NCBI GenBank assembly: GCA_016218825.1
Contig: JACRCV010000008.1
Location: forward strand, 1-64,000
Direction: 5' to 3'
Source of the DNA: Deltaproteobacteria bacterium
GTDB lineage: Bacteria > Myxococcota > XYA12-FULL-58-9
Length of the DNA: 64,000 nucleotides
In this document: one piece after another, positions 43,567 to 51,593 of the stretch
How the letters are laid out: each line of letters opens with the position of its first letter
Numbering within the stretch: position 1 is the stretch's first letter
Notes under the pieces: model-generated
Told to the model about the DNA's origin: nothing
Databases searched by the model: none
What the model saw: the letters and a program-made list of their open reading frames with translations, nothing else
Translations under genes and position numbers: made by a program

Positions 43567-44875
43567 GGCTCACCTCGGCGCGATGCTTGCCGGCGCTGAA
43601 CGCCGCCGCCACCGCCGCTCCGACCCTGCTGCCGTCCGCGGCCGCCTGGTCGGCCTCGACGCCGGCAACCTCGCCGGCCACGTACAGCCCTGGGCGCGTC
43701 GTGCTGCCGTCGGCGGCTCTCTGAAGCTCGAAGCCCCCGAGCCCGGGGTCGTACGGGGTCTCGAGGCCCATCTGCCGCGGCAGGTCGTAGGCGGGGAGCG
43801 GCCGGCCGCACCAGATCAAGGCGTCACACTCGAAGGCCCCGGTGTCGCCCTCGGCGACGACGCGCTTCACCCGGGTCCGGCCGACGATCTCCGCCAAGGC
43901 ACCCGGCAGCGCGTGCGCGACACCGGAGACCGGCTCGAGCCCGAAGGTCACGCGGACTTCGGCGCCCGCGCCCTGCAGGCGCAGCACCAGCTCTCGACCT
44001 TGGCGCCGGGTGGACCGATCGGCCTCGGGATCGACGGCCACGACTGGACGCAGGCCCGGCAAGATCCCGGCGGCGAGCGCTGCATCCGCGGCGCGACGCC
44101 CGAGCACCCCCGGCAGGTCGTTGCCGGGGACCCACGGCAGCTGCTCGACACCGCCGGTCGCGATGACGACGACGGCCGCCTCCAGCCACAGGTGACGGTC
44201 GGCGCCGACGACGACCAGCGTCCGGTCGTCGTAGAACCCGATCACCCGCATGCCGCCCAAGACGCCCGGCCCCGACCCCAGACGTGGGTCGATGATCACC
44301 GTGTCCAGGCCGGCTTGCACCAGCACCTGTGCCACGGCCTGTCCCGCCTGGCCCCCACCCACCACCGCCACCGCGACCCGGCGTTTCTCGGGCGTCAGCG
44401 CCAGCGCCCCGGCCGGCGCCGGCGGCAGGCGGCCGAGCCCGGAGAGCTCGTGCACCATCGCCAGCGCGACGCGGTTCAAGGTCTTCGAGCCGGTCATCAG
44501 GTGGTGGTGATCGAGGCCGGCGGGGAACAGCCAGTCGATGGTGGACAGGAGATCGACCTCGGCCGAGCCGATGACGTTCTGGCTCGCGATCTTGACGCCG
44601 TCGGCGGCGGCGCACTCGCACAGACGCTGGTTGGGCCGATCGTCGACCTCGGCGACGCAGTGACCGCACACGCCGCGGCCGCAGAACAAGCCGCGCGGTC
44701 GATGGTACTTGGCGCTGCGCCCGAGCACGAAGACTCCGTGGGCGAGCAAGGTCAGCGCCAGCGGCTCGCCGCGGCGGGCGCTGTAGCGCTTGCCGTCGAA
44801 CAGCACGGTGGCGTCGGGCGGCGTCGAGAACCGCCCGGAGATCTCGAGCTTGCGAAAGCGCGTGCGCCCGCCCAA
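43553..44875 (-). CDS. SoxA-like [2Fe-2S] ferredoxin-flavoprotein fusion
   Basis: The 440-residue protein has an N-terminal plant-type [2Fe-2S] domain ([21 protein letters not shown]65, C70, C73 and C86). A GR2-type flavoprotein follows, with GGGQAGQA (173-180), [12 protein letters not shown] and a final FAD motif [11 protein letters not shown]. This is the layout of the N-terminal half of sarcosine oxidase alpha and of the HcnA-HcnB pair, without the folate-binding T domain. It would accept electrons from the SoxB-like subunit. Fifteen bases after the lipoprotein gene. Confidence 0.87.
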   Translation of the reverse strand: MGGRTRFRKLEISGRFSTPPDATVLFDGKRYSARRGEPLALTLLAHGVFVLGRSAKYHRPRGLFCGRGVCGHCVAEVDDRPNQRLCECAAADGVKIASQNVIGSAEVDLLSTIDWLFPAGLDHHHLMTGSKTLNRVALAMVHELSGLGRLPPAPAGALALTPEKRRVAVAVVGGGQAGQAVAQVLVQAGLDTVIIDPRLGSGPGVLGGMRVIGFYDDRTLVVVGADRHLWLEAAVVVIATGGVEQLPWVPGNDLPGVLGRRAADAALAAGILPGLRPVVAVDPEADRSTRRQGRELVLRLQGAGAEVRVTFGLEPVSGVAHALPGALAEIVGRTRVKRVVAEGDTGAFECDALIWCGRPLPAYDLPRQMGLETPYDPGLGGFELQRAADGSTTRPGLYVAGEVAGVEADQAAADGSRVGAAVAAAFSAGKHRAEVSHGRA

Positions 44876-44890
44876 GGCGAGGCCTCCAGG

Positions 44891-45394
44891 CTACAGCAGG
44901 CGGTCGAGGGTGAGCTCGACGCCGGTCGCCGGGATCGCGACCAACTCTTTGGTCTCGCCGTAGACGTCGCCCGGGTTCTTGGTCATCGCGTCTTTGTCCT
45001 TGTCGACCCGCGCCTCGATCTTGACCTTGCCGGCGAGCGAGGTCTGGGCGTGCATCACGTCGCCGCCGCTCAGCCGGAACGCCAGCGGGAACTTGTCGCC
45101 GATCTGGATCTTGGTCACCGCGACCAGGCTGCCGGTGGCGGCGTTCTTCGCCATGATGAACACCGTGTCGCCGGCGGCGACCTTGTCCTTGAGGTTGTCG
45201 GCGATCTGCAGCGCGCCGCTGATCTCGCCGGAGGGCAACGCCGGCAAGTCGCCGATCCCGGTCGCCGGGTGGCCGGCGGGCACGGTGGTCGGCGACCCCG
45301 CGGCCGCGGGGCCCGGCGTCGGCGCTGCCTGGTCTTTGCAGCCGAAGACGGACAGGAGCCCGAGGGTGATGACGATGACGGCGGTCTTGGTCAT
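44891..45394 (-). CDS. Lipoprotein with CcmI/CycH-type Ig-like domain
   Basis: The 167-residue lipoprotein has a signal ending LSVFGC. After a Pro/Ala linker the domain (SGALQIADNLKDKVAAGDTVFIMAK, KIQIGDKFPLAFRLSGGDVMHAQ, VKIEARVDKDKDAMTKNPGDVYG) matches the C-terminal domain of cytochrome c maturation factor CcmI. That domain normally helps present apocytochrome c. No other cytochrome-maturation gene is nearby. It starts inside the stop of the DUF3501 gene, so it belongs to this redox operon. Confidence 0.82.
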   Translation of the reverse strand: MTKTAVIVITLGLLSVFGCKDQAAPTPGPAAAGSPTTVPAGHPATGIGDLPALPSGEISGALQIADNLKDKVAAGDTVFIMAKNAATGSLVAVTKIQIGDKFPLAFRLSGGDVMHAQTSLAGKVKIEARVDKDKDAMTKNPGDVYGETKELVAIPATGVELTLDRLL

Positions 45395-45966
45395 GACAGA
45401 TCCTCAATCAGTGAACGGCGCGTCTCCCCCTCGATCGGCGTCCGCGCGTCGTAGCTCGGATGGTCGATCTGGAGCAAGACCGGCGTCGTGGGTTCAGCGA
45501 AGCCCTTCTGCGCCGTGGGGCTGAGCGGAAAGCGCACGTGCTGGTTCGGGGCGATGCCCTCCGTGCCCGACACCGGCTCGAGGACCGCCGGAATCGCCTC
45601 CGGCCCCACCACCAAGGCGATGCGCTTCTCCATTCCCGCGAGCCGCTGCAGCTCGTGGCGGACGTTGATCCCTTCGGGCAGGTCGATCACCAGACAGGCG
45701 GACAGCACCGAGCTGTTGGGCAGCATCGCGTTGTAGACGTCGCACTCCGCCTGCAGCGCCGCCTTGTCGGTGATCCCCTCGGCGCGCATCGTCTCGTGGA
45801 GCTGAAAGAACACGGTGTCGCGGCTCTCGAACACGAAGCTGATGCGGTTACCCACCGGCACCCGGCGCACCTTCTTCAGCGCCACGACCCGCTTGCGCAT
45901 GTCGAGGCGGACCTTCTCGTACTCTTCAAGGCTCAACAGCTCCGTGACGACAATCGGCTTGGCCAT
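45391..45966 (-). CDS. DUF3501 family protein
   Basis: The 191-residue soluble protein has the DUF3501 landmarks: LLSLEEYEKVRLDMRKRVVALKKVRRVPVG, FVFESRDTVFFQLHETMRAEG, and HVRFPLSPTAQKGF near the C terminus. The family is usually encoded with a GlpC-like Fe-S oxidoreductase, as here (22-bp gap), often also with a rubrerythrin, which is missing in this window. Role unknown. ATGA overlap with the lipoprotein gene shows translational coupling. Confidence 0.88.
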   Translation of the reverse strand: MAKPIVVTELLSLEEYEKVRLDMRKRVVALKKVRRVPVGNRISFVFESRDTVFFQLHETMRAEGITDKAALQAECDVYNAMLPNSSVLSACLVIDLPEGINVRHELQRLAGMEKRIALVVGPEAIPAVLEPVSGTEGIAPNQHVRFPLSPTAQKGFAEPTTPVLLQIDHPSYDARTPIEGETRRSLIEDLS

Positions 45967-45988
45967 GACTCGAGACCTCCCGCCGCCC

Positions 45989-47287
45989 TCAATCCGCGGC
46001 CTTCAGACCGTACGCGTCGCGCAGGATCTCCACCGGGTGCCGCGCCTGCCGGCCGGTGCCGCGTGCGATCGCGAGGCGCGCCGCCGGACAATCCGAGGCG
46101 TAGCTGGTGGCGGCAGTGGCGAGCATGTCGTCACACAGCCCGCGCGCCATGCGCTCGGCCATGCGAACATGCGCCTTCTGCATCCCCCAGATCGGCGCCG
46201 CCGGCCGCCCGCTCTCTACGACGCTGACGGTGGTGTCCGGCATCAACGCCAACAGATCGCGGCTCTTCAGGCCGATCTTCTGGGCCTGCAAGTGACTCGC
46301 GGCGTGGTACCCCAAGTGCCCGGCGCCGGCGACGAAGTCGGTGCGCAGCTTGCCCTCGCCGTGCAAGCGCATCAGGTACTCGCAGGCCTCGAGGGTGTGC
46401 GCCGCGACCCGCGCCGCCTCCGGGGTCGCGAGGAGCTTGGGGTAGTCGTCTTTGAGGGTGAAGGAGCAGGTGGGATCGGGGACGACGATCAGGTAGCCCT
46501 GGTCGACGAGGCCGATGAGCGCCCGCACGTTCTTCCGCGCCGCCGCGACCGCGCCCTCGACGTCGCCGACCTGCAGATGCGGCGCGCCACAGCAACGCAC
46601 CCGCGGGATCGCGACCTCGACCCCGTGGTGCCACAACACCTGCGTCAGCGCCTTGCCGACGCCGACCTCGTGGTAGTCGACGCCGCAGGTCGGAAACAGC
46701 GCCACTTTGGCGGCCGCGCCCGCCGCGCCCTTGGCCGCGGTCGGGGCGGGTGAACGGCGGGCCGACGCGAACCAGCGTCCGAACGACAGCGGCGCGAACG
46801 GCGCCGGTTGGTGCTCGCGATCCACACCCGCGACCTTCTCGACCACGAACCGAGCGACGCCGGCGCCGGCGAGCGCGTTCGCGAGCGGCGCGAAGAACGA
46901 GCCGAGCCTGCCGACGACGTCGGGGCGCGCCCAGACATTCGCCCGAACGTCGACGCCGCGTTGGCGGGCAAGGACGGCGCGGCCCCGGAGCATCAGCCGC
47001 GGAAAGTCGACGTCGTGGGGATGGGGTGGCAGGTTTGGGCAATGCACGGTGCAGAGCTTGCAGTCGTCGCACAGCGACACGACCTTCGCGAGGTCGGCCT
47101 CGGTGAGGGCGTCGATCCCGACAGCACCGGCGGCGAGACACGGGTCAACGCGATCGAAGACGCTCACGAAGGCAGGGCAGAGATCGAAGCAGAGCCGACA
47201 ACCATGACAGATGCTGAAGACACGCTTCAGCTCTGCTTCCAACCGTTCGGGTCGAAAGTAATCGCTGGTCGTCACGTCGTACGGCAT
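45989..47287 (-). CDS. GlpC-like Fe-S oxidoreductase (two 4Fe-4S clusters and CCG domain)
   Basis: From the ATG at 47287 the product is 432 residues. It has two ferredoxin motifs: ICHGCRLCFDLCP (C27, C30, C33, C37) and LCDDCKLCTVHCP (C73, C76, C79, C83). A CCG motif follows (VRCCGAPHLQVGD), and a degenerate second one, where GYHAASHLQAQKIG lacks Cys. This is the architecture of GlpC and related quinone-linked Fe-S subunits, so it may hand electrons from the flavoproteins to quinone. No membrane helix is seen. First gene of a five-gene operon; the extended ORF upstream is not supported. Confidence 0.88.
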   Translation of the reverse strand: MPYDVTTSDYFRPERLEAELKRVFSICHGCRLCFDLCPAFVSVFDRVDPCLAAGAVGIDALTEADLAKVVSLCDDCKLCTVHCPNLPPHPHDVDFPRLMLRGRAVLARQRGVDVRANVWARPDVVGRLGSFFAPLANALAGAGVARFVVEKVAGVDREHQPAPFAPLSFGRWFASARRSPAPTAAKGAAGAAAKVALFPTCGVDYHEVGVGKALTQVLWHHGVEVAIPRVRCCGAPHLQVGDVEGAVAAARKNVRALIGLVDQGYLIVVPDPTCSFTLKDDYPKLLATPEAARVAAHTLEACEYLMRLHGEGKLRTDFVAGAGHLGYHAASHLQAQKIGLKSRDLLALMPDTTVSVVESGRPAAPIWGMQKAHVRMAERMARGLCDDMLATAATSYASDCPAARLAIARGTGRQARHPVEILRDAYGLKAAD

Positions 47288-47441
47288 GAGCTCACTCGAA
47301 AGCCGCCCACCACGCCGGCTTTCTCGGCGGTGGGTAGTCTTCGCCCACAAACCTTCGAAACGCGCCGCTAACATACCGTTCGGCCGGGGGAAATCAAGCC
47401 GGTCCCGATGATGCGCAGCCGGGAATGGGGATGGCGTTTCC

Positions 47442-47469
47442 TTGACAACCACGGTAACCAGCGTGATCT
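47442..47469 (+). promoter_or_regulatory. Candidate promoter of the FAD dehydrogenase gene
   Basis: A consensus TTGACA (47442-47447) lies in the 211-bp divergent gap; at 16 bp the -10 is TGATCT (47464-47469), only a weak match. Leader about 25 nt. Confidence 0.33.
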
Positions 47470-47498
47470 GTACAACACCTGCACCCGGGTCAAAACGA

Positions 47499-49145
47499 AT
47501 GGTAGACAAGAGCCTGCAGCAAATCCGCGTTCGAGAGCTGGCGTTACCGGTCGAAGAAGCGCTCGACCCCGATGTCCCCTTGCGCCAGCTCACCGCCCAA
47601 AAGCTCGGCATCGCCGCGGCGTCGCTGCCGCCGCTCAAGGTCGTGCGCCGCGCCCTCGACGCCCGGCACCGGGCGCTGCGCTACGTCTACACCGTCGAGC
47701 TGCGCCTCGACACCAAGACCGCCGAGCGGCTCGCCAGGACCGGCGACATCGAGACCGCGCGCAAGGTCGAGCGCTACAAGTACCAGCTGAAGAAGAAGCC
47801 CGACGCCGCCCAACCGCTGGTCGTCGGCTCCGGCCCCGCCGGCCTGTTCGCGGCGCTGTCGCTCGCCGAGGCCGGCTGGCCGCCGGTGGTGATCGAGCGC
47901 GGCCGCCCGGTGGCGGAGCGCGGCCGCGACGTCAGCACCCTCTACGCCCGCGGCATCCTCCACCCCGACTCCAACGTCTGCTACGGCGAGGGCGGCGCCG
48001 GCACCTACTCGGACGGCAAGCTCTACACCCGCGTCAACGACCCCCGCGTCGACCGGGTCATGGAGGCGCTGGTCGGCTTCGGCTCCGACCCCGACATCCT
48101 CGTCGACCACCGCCCCCACCTCGGCACCGACCGTTTGGTGCAGCTGTTGGTCACGATCCGCGCCCACCTCGAGGCGCTCGGCACGGTGTTCCGCTTCTCC
48201 ACCACCGCCGAGCGGTTCGAGGTCAAGGACGGCAGCCTGAAGACCGTGATCTTGCGCGACGGCGAGCGGATCCCGGTAGACACCACGGTGCTCGCCACCG
48301 GCCACTCGGCCCGCGAGATCTGGGAGCGCCTCCTCGACGCCGGCCTGCCGCTCGAGAAGCGCCCGTTCGCGGTCGGTTTCCGCGTCGAGCACCCGCAGTC
48401 GCTGATCAATCGGCTGCGCTACGGCGCCACCGCCAACCGCGGCATCCTGCCGGCCGCCGACTACCGCCTGACCTACAACGAGTCGGGTGACGAAGGCCGG
48501 GGCGTCTATTCGTTCTGCATGTGCCCCGGCGGCGTCGTCGTCCCGACCCCGACGCAGAGCGAAGAGCTGTGCATCAACGGCATGAGCCACGCATCACGCT
48601 CCGGCCGCTTCGCGAACAGCGCCCTCGTCGTGACGGTGTCGCCCGCGGACTACGCCGCGGCCGGCTTCGAGGGGCCGCTCGCCGGGGTGCAGTTCCAGCA
48701 CGCCGCCGAGCACAAGGCCTACGAGCTCGGCGGCGGCGCGTTCGTCGCCCCGGCCTGCCGGATCACCGACTTCATGAACAAGCGTCCCTCGAGCCAGCTG
48801 GGGACCACGAGCTACCGGCGCGGCATCTGGCCCGCCGACCTCGAGGCGCTCTACCCGGCGGCGGTCAACGATGCCCTGCGCCGCGGCATCGCCTCGTTCG
48901 AGAAGAAGATGCACGGCTTCTTGACCGAGGACGCGGTGCTGCTCGGCGTCGAGACCCGCACCTCGTCTCCGGTGCGGGTGCCGCGCGGCGAGGACATGCA
49001 GGCCACCGGCGCCACCGGCCTGTACCCGGCGGGCGAAGGCGTCGGCTACGGCGGCGGTATCATCTCGTCGGCGGTCGACGGCATGCGCGCCGCCGAGAGC
49101 ATCTTGCAGTCGGTCGGCGCCGAGCGCGTCGTCGTCGAAGGCTAA
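47499..49145 (+). CDS. FAD-dependent dehydrogenase (COG2509-like)
   Basis: From the ATG at 47499 the product is 548 residues. The N-terminal domain (KSLQQIRVRELALPVEEAL, LKVVRRALDARHRALRYVYTVEL) is the RNA-binding-like module found in this family. The FAD domain has VVGSGPAGLFAALSLAEAG, HPDSNVCYGEGGAGTYSDGKLYTR, ATGHSAREIWE and a final AGEGVGYGGGIISSAVDG. Members are broadly spread uncharacterised flavoproteins. The ORF-track start is a TTG within the candidate promoter. It is divergent from the five-gene redox operon; a role in it is possible but not shown. Confidence 0.9.
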   Translation: MVDKSLQQIRVRELALPVEEALDPDVPLRQLTAQKLGIAAASLPPLKVVRRALDARHRALRYVYTVELRLDTKTAERLARTGDIETARKVERYKYQLKKKPDAAQPLVVGSGPAGLFAALSLAEAGWPPVVIERGRPVAERGRDVSTLYARGILHPDSNVCYGEGGAGTYSDGKLYTRVNDPRVDRVMEALVGFGSDPDILVDHRPHLGTDRLVQLLVTIRAHLEALGTVFRFSTTAERFEVKDGSLKTVILRDGERIPVDTTVLATGHSAREIWERLLDAGLPLEKRPFAVGFRVEHPQSLINRLRYGATANRGILPAADYRLTYNESGDEGRGVYSFCMCPGGVVVPTPTQSEELCINGMSHASRSGRFANSALVVTVSPADYAAAGFEGPLAGVQFQHAAEHKAYELGGGAFVAPACRITDFMNKRPSSQLGTTSYRRGIWPADLEALYPAAVNDALRRGIASFEKKMHGFLTEDAVLLGVETRTSSPVRVPRGEDMQATGATGLYPAGEGVGYGGGIISSAVDGMRAAESILQSVGAERVVVEG

Positions 49146-49163
49146 GGGCGCTCTGCACTTCTT

Positions 49164-49230
49164 TTGATTCCCGCGCCCCCACTCCCCCAACCCCTCGCCC
49201 CCGGGTGGGGCGCGGGGAGCGTGCCGTCGC
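49164..49230 (-). repeat. GC-rich dispersed intergenic repeat, copy C (inverted)
   Basis: Read on the minus strand it is cgggggcgaggggttggggg, agtggggg, then gcgcgggaatcaaa, matching the modules of copy A but without the CAC-loop stem. Instead, cccgcgcccccac and gtggggcgcgg form a long imperfect hairpin across the element. It lies between the convergent FAD and desulfurase genes. Confidence 0.72.
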
Positions 49231-49237
49231 GCCGACC

Positions 49238-50386
49238 TCAGGCGCCGCGGGCCTTGACCTCGCGATACGCCCGGGAGAGCGCCAGCGCCGCCCGGCGGAC
49301 GTCATCGGTGGTGGTGCTGCGCCCGAGCGACAGCCGCACCGCGCCCCAGGCCGACGCCTCGGGCACCCCCATCGCCAGCAGCACCGGCGATGGTCGCTCG
49401 CCGCCGTCGTGACAGGCGGCGCCGGTCGACGCCGCGATCTCGGGTGCCGCCGCCAACAGGGCGCTGCCGCGCACCCCGTCGAAGCTGACGTTGAGGGTGT
49501 TCGGCAGCCGCGCGTGCGGCTGGCCGTTGCGGCGGATGCCCGGCAGCTCACGCGCCAGGAGCGTCCACAGCTCCTCGGTGAGGGTCGTCAGGCGCTTGGC
49601 CTCGACCGCCAGGTCGCGCGCCGCGAGCTCGCACGCGGCCCCGAGGCCGACGATGTGCGGCACGTTCTCGGTGCCCGGCCGCAAGCCGCGCTCGTGCCCG
49701 GCGCCGAGCAACAACGGCTTGAGCGGCACGCCGCGACGGACGTAGAGCGCGCCGACCCCCTTCGGGGCATAGAGCTTGTGCCCGGCGATCGACAGCAAGT
49801 CGACGTCGAGGTCGCCGACCCGGGTCTCGATCTTGCCCACCGCCTGCGCCGCATCGGTGTGCATCAACGCGCCGCGCGCGTGGGCGGCGCGCGCGATCTC
49901 GGCCACCGGCATCAGCGCCCCGGTCTCGTTCTGCGCCAGCATCACCGTCACCAGCAGGGTGTCGACGGTCATCGCCGCCGCCACCATCGCCGGGTCGACG
50001 CGACCGTCGGCGCCGACCGGCACCCTGGTCACCCGATAGCCGCACTCCTCGAGGTGACGACAGGGGGCGCTGATCGCCGGATGCTCCACGGTGGTGGTGA
50101 CGATGTGGCGCTCGTCGGGGTTGGCGTCGCAGACCCCGCGCAGCGCGAGGTTGTTGGCCTCGGTGCCGCCGGAGGTGAACAACACCTCTTCGGGCGTGCA
50201 GTCGATGAGCCTCGCCACCTGCGCCCGCGCCGCCTCCACCGCGGCGTGGGCCCGCTGCCCCAGGCTGTGGCCGCTCGAAGGGTTGCCGTACTCGCCGCGC
50301 AGATACGGCAGCATCGCCTCCAGCACCCTCGGGTACACCGGCGTCGTCGCGTTGTGGTCGAGGTAGATGAGGTCCGTCGGGCTCAT
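49238..50386 (-). CDS. Cysteine desulfurase (NifS/IscS-like)
   Basis: The 382-residue PLP enzyme mobilises sulfur from cysteine for Fe-S clusters or thiolated tRNA. It opens LIYLDHNATTPVYPRVLEAM and has TSGGTEANNLAL, the PLP lysine in SIAGHKLYAPKG (K204), GHERGLRPGTENV and the persulfide Cys in ASTGAACHDGG (C325). Cytoplasmic. It may be carried at the end of the caspase operon, since only 30 bp separate it from the small lipoprotein gene. No iscU or other Fe-S assembly gene is nearby. Confidence 0.94.
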   Translation of the reverse strand: MSPTDLIYLDHNATTPVYPRVLEAMLPYLRGEYGNPSSGHSLGQRAHAAVEAARAQVARLIDCTPEEVLFTSGGTEANNLALRGVCDANPDERHIVTTTVEHPAISAPCRHLEECGYRVTRVPVGADGRVDPAMVAAAMTVDTLLVTVMLAQNETGALMPVAEIARAAHARGALMHTDAAQAVGKIETRVGDLDVDLLSIAGHKLYAPKGVGALYVRRGVPLKPLLLGAGHERGLRPGTENVPHIVGLGAACELAARDLAVEAKRLTTLTEELWTLLARELPGIRRNGQPHARLPNTLNVSFDGVRGSALLAAAPEIAASTGAACHDGGERPSPVLLAMGVPEASAWGAVRLSLGRSTTTDDVRRAALALSRAYREVKARGA

Positions 50387-50416
50387 GGGCTCCTCCGTCC
50401 TTTCGCCGGGGCGCGG

Positions 50417-50740
50417 TCAATCCGCGCCTGCCCGGTCTGCGTCCGCCGCGCCGTTCGCCTCGGCGCCCGCGGGGTCCGCGTCGCCCTTCGATCCATCCGC
50501 CGCGCCGCCGTCAGCATCGTCGCCGTCGCCCGCAGCAGCGGGCCGATCTCCGTCATCGACGACCGCCGGGTTGCCGTCGTCGCCGCCGCCCCCGTGGCCA
50601 TTCCCTGGCTCCTGAGGCCCCGGATCTCCCGCGGCCGGGGCCGGGGGGCGGCGACCTTCGGGGAGCGGCACCGTGTCGATCAGGCACGCCGCCGCGAGCG
50701 CGACGAGGATGACGGCGACGGCGAGGACGACGCGGCGCAT
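50417..50740 (-). CDS. Small acidic low-complexity lipoprotein
   Basis: The ATG at 50740 gives 107 residues with a good lipoprotein signal (VILVALAAAC). The mature part is Gly/Ala/Asp/Pro-rich and without sign of a fold. The reading frame could be non-coding, but the signal and the position in a run of minus-strand genes support it. Probably a surface-exposed disordered lipoprotein. Function unknown. Confidence 0.5.
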   Translation of the reverse strand: MRRVVLAVAVILVALAAACLIDTVPLPEGRRPPAPAAGDPGPQEPGNGHGGGGDDGNPAVVDDGDRPAAAGDGDDADGGAADGSKGDADPAGAEANGAADADRAGAD

Positions 50741-50771
50741 GGTCGGGCCGCAGCCTACCACGCCGGTACGC

Positions 50772-51593
50772 TCACGGACACGCGATGTCGATGCCGTAGT
50801 TGATCACCAGATCGCGCTGCAGGTAGTCGGCGTGCAGGTCCTGCGCCATGTCGGAGGCGTTCACCAGATCGCCCTGATCTGCAGTGCACACGCCGCCGAT
50901 GCCGTTGTCGTTGTGATCCAACAACGCGATGATCTTGTAGCTCCCGGCCGGCACCGCGCTGAAGCCATAGGCCACCGCGGCGCTCGGACTGGAGAAGTCC
51001 TGGGCGCCGAGGTCCAACGTCGCGTTGGCGAAGGGCGCGAGCGCACACAGCGGCGGACAGCTCGAGGTGTCGGCGAACAACCCGACGTAGAGCTTGCCGG
51101 CCAGGTCGGCGGTCGGCGCCCCGAGCAGGGTCGGCGCCCGGCGGACCGTGCCCGCGACCCGATACGCCTGCGCGAGCCCGGTGTTGTCGACGACGAGCGG
51201 CCCGACCGTGTCGCCGATCCCGGAGATCGGCCCGGCGGTCACCCCGACCGACAAATAGACCGTGTCGTGGGCGGCGTACCCCAAGTCCCGCACCGTGTCC
51301 CACACGAAGGTGTGCGGCACCCCGTCCGCTGACGATGCCAGACCCAGGACGATTGGGCTCGTGGCCGCAGCCGTCGCATCCTTCGTGGTCGCGGCGGAGG
51401 TACCCCAACGAAACCCGGCGTTGACCAGGCGGGAGGCCGGGTCGCGCACCAGAAAGCTGACCGTGACGTCGCCGGCGAGCGCCGCGCCACCCAGGCTTAT
51501 CGTCGCCACCGGCACGTCGGGCTCGTCGCCGCTCTGCCCGCAGGCCACGACCGCGAACACCACCATCAGCATCGCCGTGCATCGAGTGCTCAT
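50772..51593 (-). CDS. Lipoprotein of the caspase operon, unknown function
   Basis: The 273-residue product has a lipoprotein signal (LMVVFAVVAC). The mature protein seems to have two beta-rich domains: VTVSFLVRDPASRLVNAGFRWGTS.. and KLYVGLFADTSSCPPLCALAPFAN..AVPAGSYKIIALLDHNDNG. The second resembles Ig-like domains of secreted proteins with an 'AGSYKI' end strand. It begins immediately after the caspase stop. No family name. Confidence 0.78.
   Translation of the reverse strand: MSTRCTAMLMVVFAVVACGQSGDEPDVPVATISLGGAALAGDVTVSFLVRDPASRLVNAGFRWGTSAATTKDATAAATSPIVLGLASSADGVPHTFVWDTVRDLGYAAHDTVYLSVGVTAGPISGIGDTVGPLVVDNTGLAQAYRVAGTVRRAPTLLGAPTADLAGKLYVGLFADTSSCPPLCALAPFANATLDLGAQDFSSPSAAVAYGFSAVPAGSYKIIALLDHNDNGIGGVCTADQGDLVNASDMAQDLHADYLQRDLVINYGIDIACP

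Noticed and set aside
42070-44875. Hydrogen cyanide synthase (HcnABC)
   Set aside because: The ferredoxin/flavoprotein plus DAO-fold layout is similar, but the beta subunit looks closer to sarcosine oxidase beta, the BFD domain is in the other subunit, and GlpC/DUF3501 partners do not fit.
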